Shown here one piece after another: positions 14,028-21,426 of a DNA stretch of 27,293 nt. The DNA is from a virus. A program made the translations under genes and the position numbers. A model generated the notes under the pieces. The model ran no database searches. It was not told where the DNA came from and saw only the letters and a list, made by a program, of their open reading frames with translations. The stretch spans positions 1-27,293 of IMG/VR virus record IMGVR_UViG_3300042945_002509; one strand, given 5' to 3'. How positions within the stretch are numbered: the stretch's first letter is position 1; each line of letters opens with the position of its first letter.

Positions 14028-14245
14028 TATCTAGCCCTCCGATTTGCTCTATGAAGAATACGAATAGTTTCTTTAGCGTTGCTTGGAACCATCACCAGTT
14101 GTGGGGCTGTTTTATGTTGGAAATCATTAAAACCCACAGCCCTATCCTCTATGCTACACTCTTTACAAATAATTTTACGTCCAGTCTCAGTTAAAAACTC
14201 ATACCGATCAATACCAACACAGTTTTTGCAATAGATACAGTTCAT
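14027..14245 (-). CDS. Small zinc-finger protein
   Basis: 72 aa. C3-x2-C6-x2-C9 near the N-terminus and C27-x2-C30 form a likely zinc site, followed by VGFNDFQHKTAPQLVMV and a basic RANRRAR end. The layout resembles small phage zinc-finger proteins of unknown role. GGAGG lies 6-7 nt before the ATG. A dedicated promoter sits at 14265-14292. Confidence 0.75.
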   Translation of the reverse strand: MNCIYCKNCVGIDRYEFLTETGRKIICKECSIEDRAVGFNDFQHKTAPQLVMVPSNAKETIRILHRANRRAR

Positions 14246-14264
14246 GGCAACCTCCGTTTAGCGG

Positions 14265-14292
14265 ATTATACCATTGTCATCGGCATTGTCAA
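14265..14292 (-). promoter_or_regulatory. Intragenic sigma70-type promoter
   Basis: TTGACA (14287-14292), 16-bp spacer with CCGATG three bases after the -35, TATAAT (14265-14270) with TG extended -10. It overlaps the last codons of the deaminase-like gene, so the zinc-finger gene and followers can be expressed independently. Confidence 0.87.
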
Positions 14293-14724
14293 TCCGTTTA
14301 CTTCAATTTTATTGCCAAAACTGTCACAAAAATTGCCATCGTCTGTGCTATAATAAATAGTGCTTAATCCCACAGCGTTAAGTAATTTACTACAGTTTTC
14401 ACAAGGTTTGCTACCTAAAATAAGTCCTTTTCTATTAATACGCATAACAACAACTGACCAATTAGGATCAATGGTATTATACATATCAAGTAGTTTAGAA
14501 ATAATACGAGATTCAGAATGATAATAGGGGAATTCCTTATATTTTGGAAGGTTAAAATTTTCACCAATCCTATACGCACCAGTATGCGTCTTAACCGGGT
14601 TATTTTGGGTGAAACAAATCATTTTCGTACCATCAAAGACAGAACAATAATGGTAACACCGAATCAACGGACTAGGATTCCAATGATTATATGACTTACG
14701 AATTGTCTTGTTTATTATCTTCAT
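14266..14724 (-). CDS. Cytidine/deoxycytidylate deaminase-superfamily protein
   Basis: 152 aa. H69-S-E71 with P107-C108-E-N-C111 forms the zinc-deaminase signature, with HSE in place of the usual H/C-A-E. Spacing and the following STIYYSTDDG strand fit dCMP or cytidine deaminases. dCMP deamination gives dUMP, the substrate of the ThyX encoded at 17809-18444, a plausible pathway link. Substrate is not decided by the sequence; a tRNA or nucleic-acid deaminase is a weaker alternative. Confidence 0.75.
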   Translation of the reverse strand: MKIINKTIRKSYNHWNPSPLIRCYHYCSVFDGTKMICFTQNNPVKTHTGAYRIGENFNLPKYKEFPYYHSESRIISKLLDMYNTIDPNWSVVVMRINRKGLILGSKPCENCSKLLNAVGLSTIYYSTDDGNFCDSFGNKIEVNGLTMPMTMV

Positions 14725-14878
14725 TATCTGTTATGTCCAATATATTTTGCTTAGTTTTGAGATAAATATCATCTGTCATTGGTTCTGGATACGATTGATT
14801 AACAGATGGTAGTGGAGTAAGAGTTACTCTCTTAGTTTGGGGGGCATCTGTTAATTTAATTTTTTTTGGCTCTTTCAT
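14696..14878 (-). CDS. Small polar, probably disordered protein
   Basis: 60 aa, rich in Lys, Thr, Pro, Asp and Asn with little hydrophobic core. GAGG lies 7 nt before the ATG. It overlaps the deaminase start by 29 nt. No family recognised. Confidence 0.65.
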   Translation of the reverse strand: MKEPKKIKLTDAPQTKRVTLTPLPSVNQSYPEPMTDDIYLKTKQNILDITDNEDNKQDNS

Positions 14879-14891
14879 TGTTCAACCTCTT

Positions 14892-15038
14892 TTATTTCGT
14901 CGCTATCATATACAAGCCCATATTAGCAAAAGCATAACCTGTATACGCTATACCGAGACCAGTATTTCCCTTTAGATATTGTTCTATAGCCACCCATGAA
15001 TATACGCATCCTGTTAATGCAATTAGCCATCCGCTCAT
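14892..15038 (-). CDS. Small two-pass membrane protein
   Basis: 48 aa starting MSGWLIALTG, with a first hydrophobic segment, an EQYLKGNTG turn and a second segment (AYTGYAFANMGLYMI). The Y..VA.EQ..KGN....A..GYA.AN.GL pattern recurs in small phage membrane proteins. AAAGGA lies about 10 nt upstream of the ATG. Confidence 0.72.
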   Translation of the reverse strand: MSGWLIALTGCVYSWVAIEQYLKGNTGLGIAYTGYAFANMGLYMIATK

Positions 15039-15074
15039 GTTATTAAAGTCCTTTTGGTGTATTTTATATTTTGT

Positions 15075-15131
15075 GGTATGTGCGAGATACCAAATCTACA
15101 ATATAATAATCAGAAAACGCTCTTTCTGCAA
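15075..15131 (-). promoter_or_regulatory. Candidate promoter and leader hairpin
   Basis: TTGCAG (15126-15131), 17 bp, TATTAT (15103-15108) on the minus strand is a weaker promoter match than the others here. The predicted leader begins with a GGTAT/ATACC hairpin (15075-15091, 7-nt loop). The promoter would serve the gene at 14892-15038 after the inverted HNH gene interrupts read-through. Confidence 0.4.
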
Positions 15132-15177
15132 TTACTCGCACTAATTGTTGTTTGGGCGTTTTTTGTTAGGTGTTCCG

Positions 15178-15759
15178 ATGGATTATACCAAAGTTTGTAA
15201 AGTTTGTCAAGAAAAATTGCCAGCAACGAGTGAATATTTTCATAAATCAAAAGGAGGTAAGTTTGGTTGTAGAAATCAATGCAAAAAATGTATTGCTAAT
15301 ACAACTGACCGAGAAGCAAGGAAAAAATATTATAGTCAATATTATCAAAAAAATAAAACCAAAGTAATAAAACATCAATTAGAATATATTAAAAACAATA
15401 GAGATAAAGTTAATAAAAGACATAATGATAAATATTATTCTGATATTAACTATAAAATGAAACATAATCTAAAAAGACGAATGAATAATGCTATCAAAGG
15501 ACACTTTAAAGATTGTTCAACTTTAAAATTATTAGGTTGTGATTTAGAAACCGTAAGAAAACATTTAGAATCTAAATTTACAGAAGGTATGAATTGGAAT
15601 AATTATGGTCAGTGGCATATAGATCATATTATGCCTTGTGCTAGTTTTGATCTAAGTGATCCAGAACAGCAGAGAAAATGTTTTCATTATACTAATTTGC
15701 AACCATTGTGGGCGAAAGAGAATATGCAAAAGAGGGATAAAGTTCCTGGTATTTTTTAA
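15178..15759 (+). CDS. Free-standing HNH homing-type endonuclease
   Basis: 193 aa from the ATG 6 nt after AGGTG. An N-terminal zinc ribbon (CKVC and, later, CKKC) precedes a basic helical linker rich in Lys/Asn/Tyr and the HNH core WHIDHIMPCASFDL with NLQPLWAKEN. It is the only plus-strand gene in the window and is especially A-rich, as expected of a recently gained mobile endonuclease. It ends tail-to-tail inside the uvdE gene with 68 bp of overlap. Homing activity is inferred from family and setting. Confidence 0.88.
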   Translation: MDYTKVCKVCQEKLPATSEYFHKSKGGKFGCRNQCKKCIANTTDREARKKYYSQYYQKNKTKVIKHQLEYIKNNRDKVNKRHNDKYYSDINYKMKHNLKRRMNNAIKGHFKDCSTLKLLGCDLETVRKHLESKFTEGMNWNNYGQWHIDHIMPCASFDLSDPEQQRKCFHYTNLQPLWAKENMQKRDKVPGIF

Positions 15760-16642
15760 TAGCAAGACACTTTTGTTTTATTTCAAAATCTAGATCGAAT
15801 TCTAGTCCGTAAGTATTAATAGGTTCTACTGCATACTCTGCGTGTTTGCGAGGATTATTGCCCGGTGCTGATTCGCTATAATGAAATAAAGGACGATTAC
15901 ATCCGGCAGTTAGCCATGTTTCGTGACAACGACGTATTGCAACTTCTTCGCTAAGATTATCTGGATGACATTTATGATGTAAATAATCGAATGTGATAGG
16001 TATTTGTGTAATAGGATGAAAAATATCAGTTAGTTGCTTAACGCTCCAGCAAGTAATCTTATCGTCACATTCTATTGTGATACGTTTTTGACAATTCTCG
16101 TCTAATTTTTTGAAATTGTTATAAAATCTGTGAGATATTTCTTCTCTAGTTCCGCTATTAGAATGTATATGAAAATTCATTGGCGATCTATGATCTGCTG
16201 GAAGTCCGATCCTATCAAAGAAACTACTGTAAAAATTAAGTTCTGTAATAGTTTTTTCAACAACTCTATCGGTAAGACTAGATAGGCTGTTAAACTCACT
16301 AGGATGGACAGAAACCCTAACTCCTGTATCTACAATAGTTTGTGAGATAATATCGAACTGGTCTTGAATATTGTCATAATTAGGCAAATCTTCTAATGAG
16401 ATATTAGCCTCGTCAAAAGTGATAAGAGGAAATAGATCACTACTAACTCTATAAACGTAGCCATTATCGCCGCAGAATTTGATTGTTTCATTAGTTACAA
16501 CCATGTTATTGTGAATACGATCACCAAGAATAGTTAACGCCTCTACTCTTGGAAGCGAAGAAAAACGCTTGTAGGTCATGGTTTGAAATCCATGCCCCTG
16601 TTCCTTAAGTTTTAAAGATATGCAACACAGACCGTAAGCCAT
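15692..16642 (-). CDS. uvdE: UV-damage endonuclease (UvdE family)
   Basis: 316 aa. Begins MAYGLCCISLKL and carries TIM-barrel UVDE blocks: YRVSSDLFPLIT, RVSVHPSEFNSL, MNFHIHSNSG, RITIECDDKITCW, ITFDYLHHKCH and FHYSESAPG. UVDE nicks DNA 5' of cyclobutane dimers and other lesions using metal ions held by His, Asp and Glu. AGGAG is 5 nt before ATG. The last roughly 23 codons overlap the convergent HNH gene and lie beyond the conserved core (which ends around FEIKQKCLAIKKYQE), so the tail may derive from that insertion. Confidence 0.9.
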   Translation of the reverse strand: MAYGLCCISLKLKEQGHGFQTMTYKRFSSLPRVEALTILGDRIHNNMVVTNETIKFCGDNGYVYRVSSDLFPLITFDEANISLEDLPNYDNIQDQFDIISQTIVDTGVRVSVHPSEFNSLSSLTDRVVEKTITELNFYSSFFDRIGLPADHRSPMNFHIHSNSGTREEISHRFYNNFKKLDENCQKRITIECDDKITCWSVKQLTDIFHPITQIPITFDYLHHKCHPDNLSEEVAIRRCHETWLTAGCNRPLFHYSESAPGNNPRKHAEYAVEPINTYGLEFDLDFEIKQKCLAIKKYQELYPSFAYSLSPTMVAN

Positions 16643-16663
16643 AGATTCTCCTAAGATAGCGTC

Positions 16664-16691
16664 AGTATACTAGGCTATCGGCATCTGTCAA
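16664..16691 (-). promoter_or_regulatory. sigma70-type promoter for uvdE
   Basis: TTGACA (16686-16691), 16-bp spacer with CCGATA four bases after the -35, TATACT (16664-16669). The -35 overlaps the stop of the upstream gene. Predicted +1 near 16657, 15 nt ahead of the start codon. Confidence 0.85.
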
Positions 16692-17338
16692 GACGATTCT
16701 TGAGTTTCTTCGTATTCTAGTAGGAGTGCCTCCCTCATAGGCTCTGTGATATTACTAGAATCTAAGTAGTAATCTAAATTAGTATTAAATTTATTAGGCA
16801 TATGATTAAGAACCCTTTCAGAATATATAGGATTCTTTGGTCTTTTTCGTAAAGAACGATTGATGTGATAATGAAACAAATATGCGTTTACAGCACGAAT
16901 ATATTTATCTAAGTCAATATCCTCTATAGGATTATTCTGTAATAGTTTTAATGCTTTCTTCTCACAATCATGTTCTAGTTCAATAATATCATGTAAACTT
17001 TGATCTATTTGATCGTCAGTATATGTACAATCTTTAATATCTTCTGAGTATTTAAGAGATGGAAAACTAATCCAATCAAATAGGATATCATAAGTAGACA
17101 TACTTTTATTCCATAATTCACGATCATGTTTCCACTGTAAATAATGACAGTATTCATGCACAAAAGTTTCAAAACCCATGTGATGATCTAGGGCCACCAC
17201 AAACTCTTTCTCCCCTTCTTCCGCACCAAACCACCCACCATAACCATCAAGATTTGTTTTTTTATGTAGCAACACAGAAAATCCATTGGCTAAAAGTTCT
17301 CTAGTACATTTTGTTATAAAATTTAATTTAGTGTCCAT
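16688..17338 (-). CDS. HExxH zinc-peptidase-like protein
   Basis: 216 aa. FVHEYCHYLQW (H61-E62-x-x-H65) and the downstream IELEHDCEKKAL (E122/E126) form a zincin-like pair resembling phage proteins annotated as putative metallopeptidases. No signal peptide, so probably cytoplasmic. The C-terminal half is helical and not recognised. Substrate unknown. The gene lies directly upstream of the uvdE promoter. Confidence 0.72.
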   Translation of the reverse strand: MDTKLNFITKCTRELLANGFSVLLHKKTNLDGYGGWFGAEEGEKEFVVALDHHMGFETFVHEYCHYLQWKHDRELWNKSMSTYDILFDWISFPSLKYSEDIKDCTYTDDQIDQSLHDIIELEHDCEKKALKLLQNNPIEDIDLDKYIRAVNAYLFHYHINRSLRKRPKNPIYSERVLNHMPNKFNTNLDYYLDSSNITEPMREALLLEYEETQESS

Positions 17339-17340
17339 AC

Positions 17341-17532
17341 TTATACTCTGTTTTCGGTAACGTCTATCGCAGAATAAATTCTCATAATTTTATGGGTGGG
17401 TTCAAAATATTGCTGAAAAGCCAGTTGTGCCTCTAATTCAGTTGTTGTAAAAAATGTTTCATGCAGTAAAATAGTTTGTTTATATTCATCGTTTTTTTCG
17501 TATCCCTGACCAGTAACCAAAAATTCTAGCAT
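17341..17532 (-). CDS. Small hypothetical protein
   Basis: 63 aa beginning MLEFLVTGQGY; the alternating strand-helix pattern suggests a small alpha/beta fold. ATG overlaps the stop of the upstream 52-aa gene as TAATG. No family recognised. Confidence 0.68.
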   Translation of the reverse strand: MLEFLVTGQGYEKNDEYKQTILLHETFFTTTELEAQLAFQQYFEPTHKIMRIYSAIDVTENRV

Positions 17533-17690
17533 TATATTTTTTCTTTCTTGTTATAGTTTTCTTGTCTCAGTTTATCTTCCTTCTGCATATAATAAGCCAT
17601 AGAAACCAAAAAGAATAACCCACCAAACAATACTACCAGCCCAACCAGTAGATATATGGCGAACAAAGATAGTACGAGATTGATTAACAT
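17532..17690 (-). CDS. Small membrane protein with charged tail
   Basis: 52 aa: one long or two short hydrophobic helices (about 3-35), then a Lys/Glu/Asn-rich tail. It begins 2 nt after the stop of the upstream 40-aa gene and overlaps the next start (TAATG), so it sits within a translationally coupled string. Confidence 0.68.
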   Translation of the reverse strand: MLINLVLSLFAIYLLVGLVVLFGGLFFLVSMAYYMQKEDKLRQENYNKKEKI

Positions 17691-17692
17691 AT

Positions 17693-17815
17693 CTAGTCTT
17701 TCGAGATTTTAAGGACAATTCCTAAAATAGTGAACATTATACAGCATATACCTATGAATACGAAAGGAAAAGCGAATAATATATCACTATATTCTGAGTA
17801 TTTTACTACTACCAT
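17693..17815 (-). CDS. Small single-pass membrane peptide
   Basis: 40 aa, hydrophobic from about residue 11 to 36. A strong GGAGG lies 7 nt before the ATG, inside the last thyX codons, and the frame overlaps the thyX stop. Four of its seven Ile codons are AUA. Confidence 0.7.
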   Translation of the reverse strand: MVVVKYSEYSDILFAFPFVFIGICCIMFTILGIVLKISKD

Positions 17816-18444
17816 CCCAAAGCCTCCGACGTTATTGGAAACTGCTGTTTAAAAATTTCTTTGGCTTCATTAGCGATTAACATATGTTCTTTCTGAGTGC
17901 CGTGGCTAGACCTAAGATCAATATAATGAACCCAAGATCTTATACTACCAGACATATAAAGCCTAGTAGGAGTAGCCAAAGGCAATATGAATCTAGCACA
18001 TTCTTTAGCAACTCCATCCGCTAACATTCCATCATATATAGATTTGGCTTTTGCGAAATGCTCTCTAATTTTAGTATTCCACTTAGACTTAATGGTATCT
18101 TCTATATCATTTATGCTATTTTGTCTATTTTTTGTGTCTTGTCTCCTTAGTTCAAATAACGGTATGTTATCAGATAAAAGAGTAGTATCTGCATATCTTT
18201 GGGAAAATTCTTGATAGGTGAAACTTCTATGTCTTAAAATTTGTGCGGCAATACCCCTGCTGGTTTCTATTTGCAGGGTCATAAAAGCCTGTTCAAATAT
18301 TGACCAATGCTGATGATCTATACAGTACTTCAATAGTTTGCTGTAGTTTTCATTATCTTGATTAGAGGGGTTACTAACCCTAGCACAATAAGATATTAGT
18401 TTTTCTGCGTCTGGAGTAGCACTGATGAATTTTACTGAGTTCAT
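17809..18444 (-). CDS. thyX: Flavin-dependent thymidylate synthase
   Basis: 211 aa. The ThyX signature R71-H-R-S-F-T-Y-Q-E-F-S81 (RHRx7S) is intact, and RSWVHYIDLRS near the C-terminus matches the family. ThyX methylates dUMP to dTMP with methylenetetrahydrofolate and FAD/NADPH, supplying thymidylate for phage DNA. GGGAAT precedes the ATG. Stop and start overlaps tie it to membrane-protein genes on both sides. Confidence 0.95.
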   Translation of the reverse strand: MNSVKFISATPDAEKLISYCARVSNPSNQDNENYSKLLKYCIDHQHWSIFEQAFMTLQIETSRGIAAQILRHRSFTYQEFSQRYADTTLLSDNIPLFELRRQDTKNRQNSINDIEDTIKSKWNTKIREHFAKAKSIYDGMLADGVAKECARFILPLATPTRLYMSGSIRSWVHYIDLRSSHGTQKEHMLIANEAKEIFKQQFPITSEALGW

Positions 18445-18623
18445 TTGGATTCCCTATTTTGAAAATATCTTGTTATTTTTTCCCATGCTGGCTTAAAAAA
18501 ATAGACAGCAACAAACCCAATAATCCCATTAATAGCAGAAGATAGTAGACCAGTAATAGTCAATGCTGGCAGACATTGTATTTTATTGTCTTTACTAGAG
18601 TGTTTATCAGTAGTCTGACACAT
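18441..18623 (-). CDS. Small phage membrane protein (FFKPaWekI type)
   Basis: 60 aa with a hydrophobic helix at about 20-42 and FFKPAWEKITRYFQ after it, a pattern recurring in small phage membrane proteins of unknown function. Its last bases overlap the thyX start (ATGA). Confidence 0.73.
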   Translation of the reverse strand: MCQTTDKHSSKDNKIQCLPALTITGLLSSAINGIIGFVAVYFFKPAWEKITRYFQNRESK

Positions 18624-18861
18624 TAAACTTTCCTATCGCTTTAGATTCTTGAAAGACTGCCTGATGCTCTGTCCATTTATTATTAGTAATACTATTATAG
18701 ATATCTTTCGCAAGTTTACTAACGCTTAATGAAACGCCGCTTACTTGAGGATCGTCTACTTTAGACCAATAATATGAATGTCCATTAACACTATCGTCTT
18801 TTTGTTTAACGGTTTCGTATCCTTTTTCTTTTGCCCACTTTTTTATTTCTGACCACAGCAT
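18607..18861 (-). CDS. Small conserved phage protein (WSEIKKWAKEKGY)
   Basis: 84 aa from the ATG 8 nt after GGAG; an upstream in-frame ATG at 18888 has no such site. WSEIKKWAKEKGYETVK then a YYWSKVDDP beta segment and a helical LAKDIYNSI tail recur in phage hypotheticals. Overlaps the next gene by 17 nt. Confidence 0.72.
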   Translation of the reverse strand: MLWSEIKKWAKEKGYETVKQKDDSVNGHSYYWSKVDDPQVSGVSLSVSKLAKDIYNSITNNKWTEHQAVFQESKAIGKFNVSDY

Positions 18862-19009
18862 TAATTTTTCTCCTAGATTCACTTTCATTATATAACTTGG
18901 TTCTTAATCTATCAATATCATTAATCTGATTTATATTTAATTGATGACCTTGGGCTAGGGCATAATTACAAATATGGATTAAGGTTTCATAATCATTAAG
19001 GGTCAACAT
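18806..19009 (-). CDS. Small helical protein with basic tail
   Basis: 67 aa from the ATG at 19009, chosen because it begins just after the upstream stop; a longer frame from 19111 would overlap the upstream gene by 92 nt. Predicted helical, ending in a basic stretch RNKKVGKRKRIRNR. Ribosome-binding site weak. Confidence 0.58.
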   Translation of the reverse strand: MLTLNDYETLIHICNYALAQGHQLNINQINDIDRLRTKLYNESESRRKINAVVRNKKVGKRKRIRNR

Positions 19010-19019
19010 ATCGGCCCAA

Positions 19020-19376
19020 CTATTTTTGCAGTTGCTCCTGTGCTGAGATATGTCTTTTATATTTGAATCCCTGAGAGAATCCGGCCATATAGGCTCGTTT
19101 AACAGAACCAAAAACAGAATAATCTTCTTGGTTTACTATGTTTCTATTTTTTATGGCCCAATCCACGAAACTTTTTTCCTCGTCGGATTCCTCTTCCAAA
19201 TTTTTTAGGTACAGATCACAATACTGATAGGTTTCTCTGTTTAGTCTTGTGTCTATAGTGCTAAATATAGTCATTTCTGGTGACTGCTTAAAAATAGACG
19301 TTATTACTAATTCGTCCATAAAAACATTATACACAACATCCCCAACCTTTAACGAGATAGCCTGATCTAGTCTCAT
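19020..19376 (-). CDS. Hypothetical protein
   Basis: 118 aa. Beta-rich N-terminal half (KVGDVVYNVFMDELVITSIF), acidic middle (EEESDEEKS) and a helical end with RAYMAGFSQGF. GAGG lies 7 nt upstream; ATGA overlap with the previous gene. No family recognised. Confidence 0.7.
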   Translation of the reverse strand: MRLDQAISLKVGDVVYNVFMDELVITSIFKQSPEMTIFSTIDTRLNRETYQYCDLYLKNLEEESDEEKSFVDWAIKNRNIVNQEDYSVFGSVKRAYMAGFSQGFKYKRHISAQEQLQK

Positions 19377-19606
19377 ATTGAGTCCTCAGTAATCTTAAAA
19401 CGATTAGCACAATTATCGTAAGCGTCCTCAAGACTGTCAGCAACTCTGAATTTCCATAGATCATCACTAGAATCTATATCCAAAGCGTCTATGTATTCCA
19501 CAAGATACTTTAAAATATGCTCAAGACCGACCTCATCAACAAGAGTTTTAATTTTTGGTTTATTCGTTAAATATCTGACTTCTTTCATAATTTCTTTCGT
19601 TTTCAT
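19373..19606 (-). CDS. Hypothetical acidic protein
   Basis: 77 aa. Helical N-terminus and DDLWKFRVADSLEDAYDNC near the C-terminus. ATGA overlaps at both ends place it in a coupled string. No family recognised. Confidence 0.7.
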   Translation of the reverse strand: MKTKEIMKEVRYLTNKPKIKTLVDEVGLEHILKYLVEYIDALDIDSSDDLWKFRVADSLEDAYDNCANRFKITEDSI

Positions 19607-19914
19607 TTTTTATACAGGTATGTTCCGGCCCAATCGCAATCGCTGAGTATTTGATTAAATTCTGTGATTAAACTATATCTCTTGTTTTTATACGGACTAC
19701 TCCAACTTGCTGCTTTATATACATCTCCATTTTGCTTGTCTACAAAAGCATGAACCGTATCTTGTTTAGTGTCTTGATAGGTCATCATTATTTTTATATA
19801 CCTTTTACCTACAGAATAGTGGAAATAAATATTTTGATTACCATAGGTTTGATTTTTCGCTTTGTTTTCTAAAGTGTCGCACCAAATATTTATCCTATCA
19901 TGGAGTTGTATCAT
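19603..19914 (-). CDS. Conserved phage protein (FVDK..GDVYKAASW type)
   Basis: 103 aa. The blocks YFHYSVGKRYIKIMM, AFVDKQNGDVYKAASW and GTYLYKK are ones I recognise from many unrelated phages; predicted small alpha/beta fold, function unknown. Its ATG overlaps the stop of a 30-codon frame (TAATG). Confidence 0.8.
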   Translation of the reverse strand: MIQLHDRINIWCDTLENKAKNQTYGNQNIYFHYSVGKRYIKIMMTYQDTKQDTVHAFVDKQNGDVYKAASWSSPYKNKRYSLITEFNQILSDCDWAGTYLYKK

Positions 19915-20006
19915 TAGGAAATACTTCCGATCAAATATCCTATTATAAATGAAATAAAAACAATAGAAAGACAGATACTAAGTCTTTTAGTGTTCACTCT
20001 GCTCAT
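19914..20006 (-). CDS. Candidate 30-aa membrane peptide
   Basis: MSRVNTKRLS then a hydrophobic helix to residue 30. TAATG coupling to the next gene supports translation. However the ATG lies only 4 nt after the -10 box, so the message would be leaderless from that promoter, or initiation would use the GTG three codons on. Confidence 0.45.
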   Translation of the reverse strand: MSRVNTKRLSICLSIVFISFIIGYLIGSIS

Positions 20007-20009
20007 GGT

Positions 20010-20038
20010 AGTATACCGTGTCTAGTTTGTTTTGTCAA
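20010..20038 (-). promoter_or_regulatory. sigma70-type promoter
   Basis: TTGACA (20033-20038), 17-bp spacer, TATACT (20010-20015). The -35 overlaps the stop codon of the gene at 20035-20217. It would start transcription near 20003 for the 19914-and-below gene set. No CCGAT element. Confidence 0.82.
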
Positions 20039-20217
20039 GGCTTTAGTTCTATTTTTGGTATATAGTCATCCACTGTATGCTCTATGGTTTTAATCTCTAA
20101 AACTAGTACAGCATCTATACTAGGGGATGTTTGTTGATGATTGTTAATTAACGACTGTATTTCTTGGCATATATATTCGCACTGTATTTGTTTATCAAGT
20201 CTAATGGCTTTCATCAT
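20035..20217 (-). CDS. Small hypothetical protein
   Basis: 60 aa, beginning MMKAIRLDKQIQCEYICQEI; predicted helix then strand. It is separated by 7 nt from the phosphoesterase stop. No family recognised; the two Met codons at the start are interchangeable. Confidence 0.62.
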   Translation of the reverse strand: MMKAIRLDKQIQCEYICQEIQSLINNHQQTSPSIDAVLVLEIKTIEHTVDDYIPKIELKP

Positions 20218-20224
20218 ATTATGT

Positions 20225-20800
20225 TCAATTCTTTTGTAGCCTTAATTCGGACATAATCTTTTGTATTTCTTTAAAACTCCAAGGTTGTCCGAATGGTTTA
20301 TTATAGTTGATGGTATTATCAACCCCAACGTCTAGAGTTAATCTAGTTGATGTTCTATCTTCATGGTCTAACTTTGAATGAACATGACCATAGAGCATCC
20401 ATGAGCCTTTATGACTAGCGGGCCATGATCTATGAGGATAATGACTCAAATATATTCTTTGGTTACAATATATAATTTCTTGAACATCATATAAAGAGGC
20501 GAAGCCGTTCATGTCAGCGGTTAGTTCGTCTAGATAATAATCTTTCTTTTTATTGTCATGGTTGCCAAAAATTAAATGTACATTTCGGCAATTTATTCTC
20601 AGGCGGTAGTTTAGGGGTTTTTGCCCCTTAAAGCAAAAATCTCCCAGTATATACAAAGAGTCATCCCGACCGACAACTTCGTTTATATTGTCGAGTATTA
20701 CCTGATCCATTATATGAACATTGTTAAATGGTCGCTCACAGTGATTGATTATATTATTGTGTCCGAAATGTGTGTCGGATATAAAATATATCATACTCAC
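20225..20800 (-). CDS. Calcineurin-like metallophosphoesterase
   Basis: 191 aa. Five metallophosphoesterase motifs are in order: FISDTHFGH, YILGDF, IFGNHDNK, LSHYPHRSW and LYGHVHS. They coordinate a two-metal centre that hydrolyses phosphomono- or diesters. The family is common in phages; substrate is not predictable. GGAG lies 9 nt before a GTG at 20800; the ATG two codons later (20794) is an alternative with a weaker AGAG. Confidence 0.9.
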   Translation of the reverse strand: MSMIYFISDTHFGHNNIINHCERPFNNVHIMDQVILDNINEVVGRDDSLYILGDFCFKGQKPLNYRLRINCRNVHLIFGNHDNKKKDYYLDELTADMNGFASLYDVQEIIYCNQRIYLSHYPHRSWPASHKGSWMLYGHVHSKLDHEDRTSTRLTLDVGVDNTINYNKPFGQPWSFKEIQKIMSELRLQKN

Positions 20801-20813
20801 TCTATTTGACTCC

Positions 20814-20969
20814 TTAGTTAAAGTACATCGTGTCTAGTTTCTTGATAAGATTGATATAAACTTCTGGTTTTTGATAGTTCTCATTATTTTCTGGATGATA
20901 ATCCAATTCTTTAAGTTTATCTTCTAGTAAATCTTGTAAAATTTCTATTTCTTGATTAGTAAGTTTCAT
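20814..20969 (-). CDS. Small helical protein
   Basis: 51 aa (MKLTNQEIEILQDLLEDKLK...), an amphipathic helix followed by a second helix near YINLIKKLDTMYFN. GGAAG lies 8 nt before ATG; its stop abuts the ribosome-binding site of the phosphoesterase. The TNQEIEILQ..L..ELKEL style is common in phage small proteins. Confidence 0.68.
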   Translation of the reverse strand: MKLTNQEIEILQDLLEDKLKELDYHPENNENYQKPEVYINLIKKLDTMYFN

Positions 20970-20971
20970 TT

Positions 20972-21208
20972 TTATTTCTTCCAACTTATACCATCATAAC
21001 GATAAGGATAATCATTGGGCCATTCTTTTTTCTCTGGCGCGTTACTATCTTTTGATTGATTTGGATTGAAATATTGTTGCCTCTCTAATCTTTCAACGCT
21101 TTTGATAAGTTCTTTAACCCTATATTCAAGATTCAGTAATGATCCTAATACAACGTCAATCTTTTGTTTTCGTTTTGGTTTATTTGTTTTGGCCTTTTTC
21201 TTCTTCAT
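20972..21208 (-). CDS. Small basic protein
   Basis: 78 aa. The N-terminus is extremely Lys-rich, followed by a helical segment (LLNLEYRVKELIKSVERLERQ) and a WPNDYPYRYDGISWKK tail. ATGA overlap with the upstream gene. Nucleic-acid binding by charge is possible; no family recognised. Confidence 0.68.
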   Translation of the reverse strand: MKKKKAKTNKPKRKQKIDVVLGSLLNLEYRVKELIKSVERLERQQYFNPNQSKDSNAPEKKEWPNDYPYRYDGISWKK

Positions 21209-21426
21209 TCTTTGTTCCTTTGTGAGACATTAGTAATAATTACCTGTATGCTATCAAAGACATGGTTATCCATACTGTCATACATACCGCTTCGTATGGG
21301 TTTATTTACGACCTTAAATTTAAAGGAATATTCTCCATCACCATGTTCTTTATAAAGATATTCGTAGAGTATATTTTTAATATCTTCTTCTGTTAGATCT
21401 ATTTCTTTTTTATTTTGTATTTTCAT
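21205..21426 (-). CDS. Hypothetical protein
   Basis: 73 aa with a helical start (DLTEEDIKNILYEYLYKEHG) and two beta strands (YSFKFKVVN, SIQVIITNV). Coupled by ATGA overlaps at both ends. Function unknown. Confidence 0.7.
   Translation of the reverse strand: MKIQNKKEIDLTEEDIKNILYEYLYKEHGDGEYSFKFKVVNKPIRSGMYDSMDNHVFDSIQVIITNVSQRNKE

Noticed and set aside
15114-15163. Intrinsic terminator before the HNH gene
   Set aside because: AAAACGC and GCGTTTT are complementary and followed by T, but the loop is over 35 nt and the stem short, so it is not convincing.
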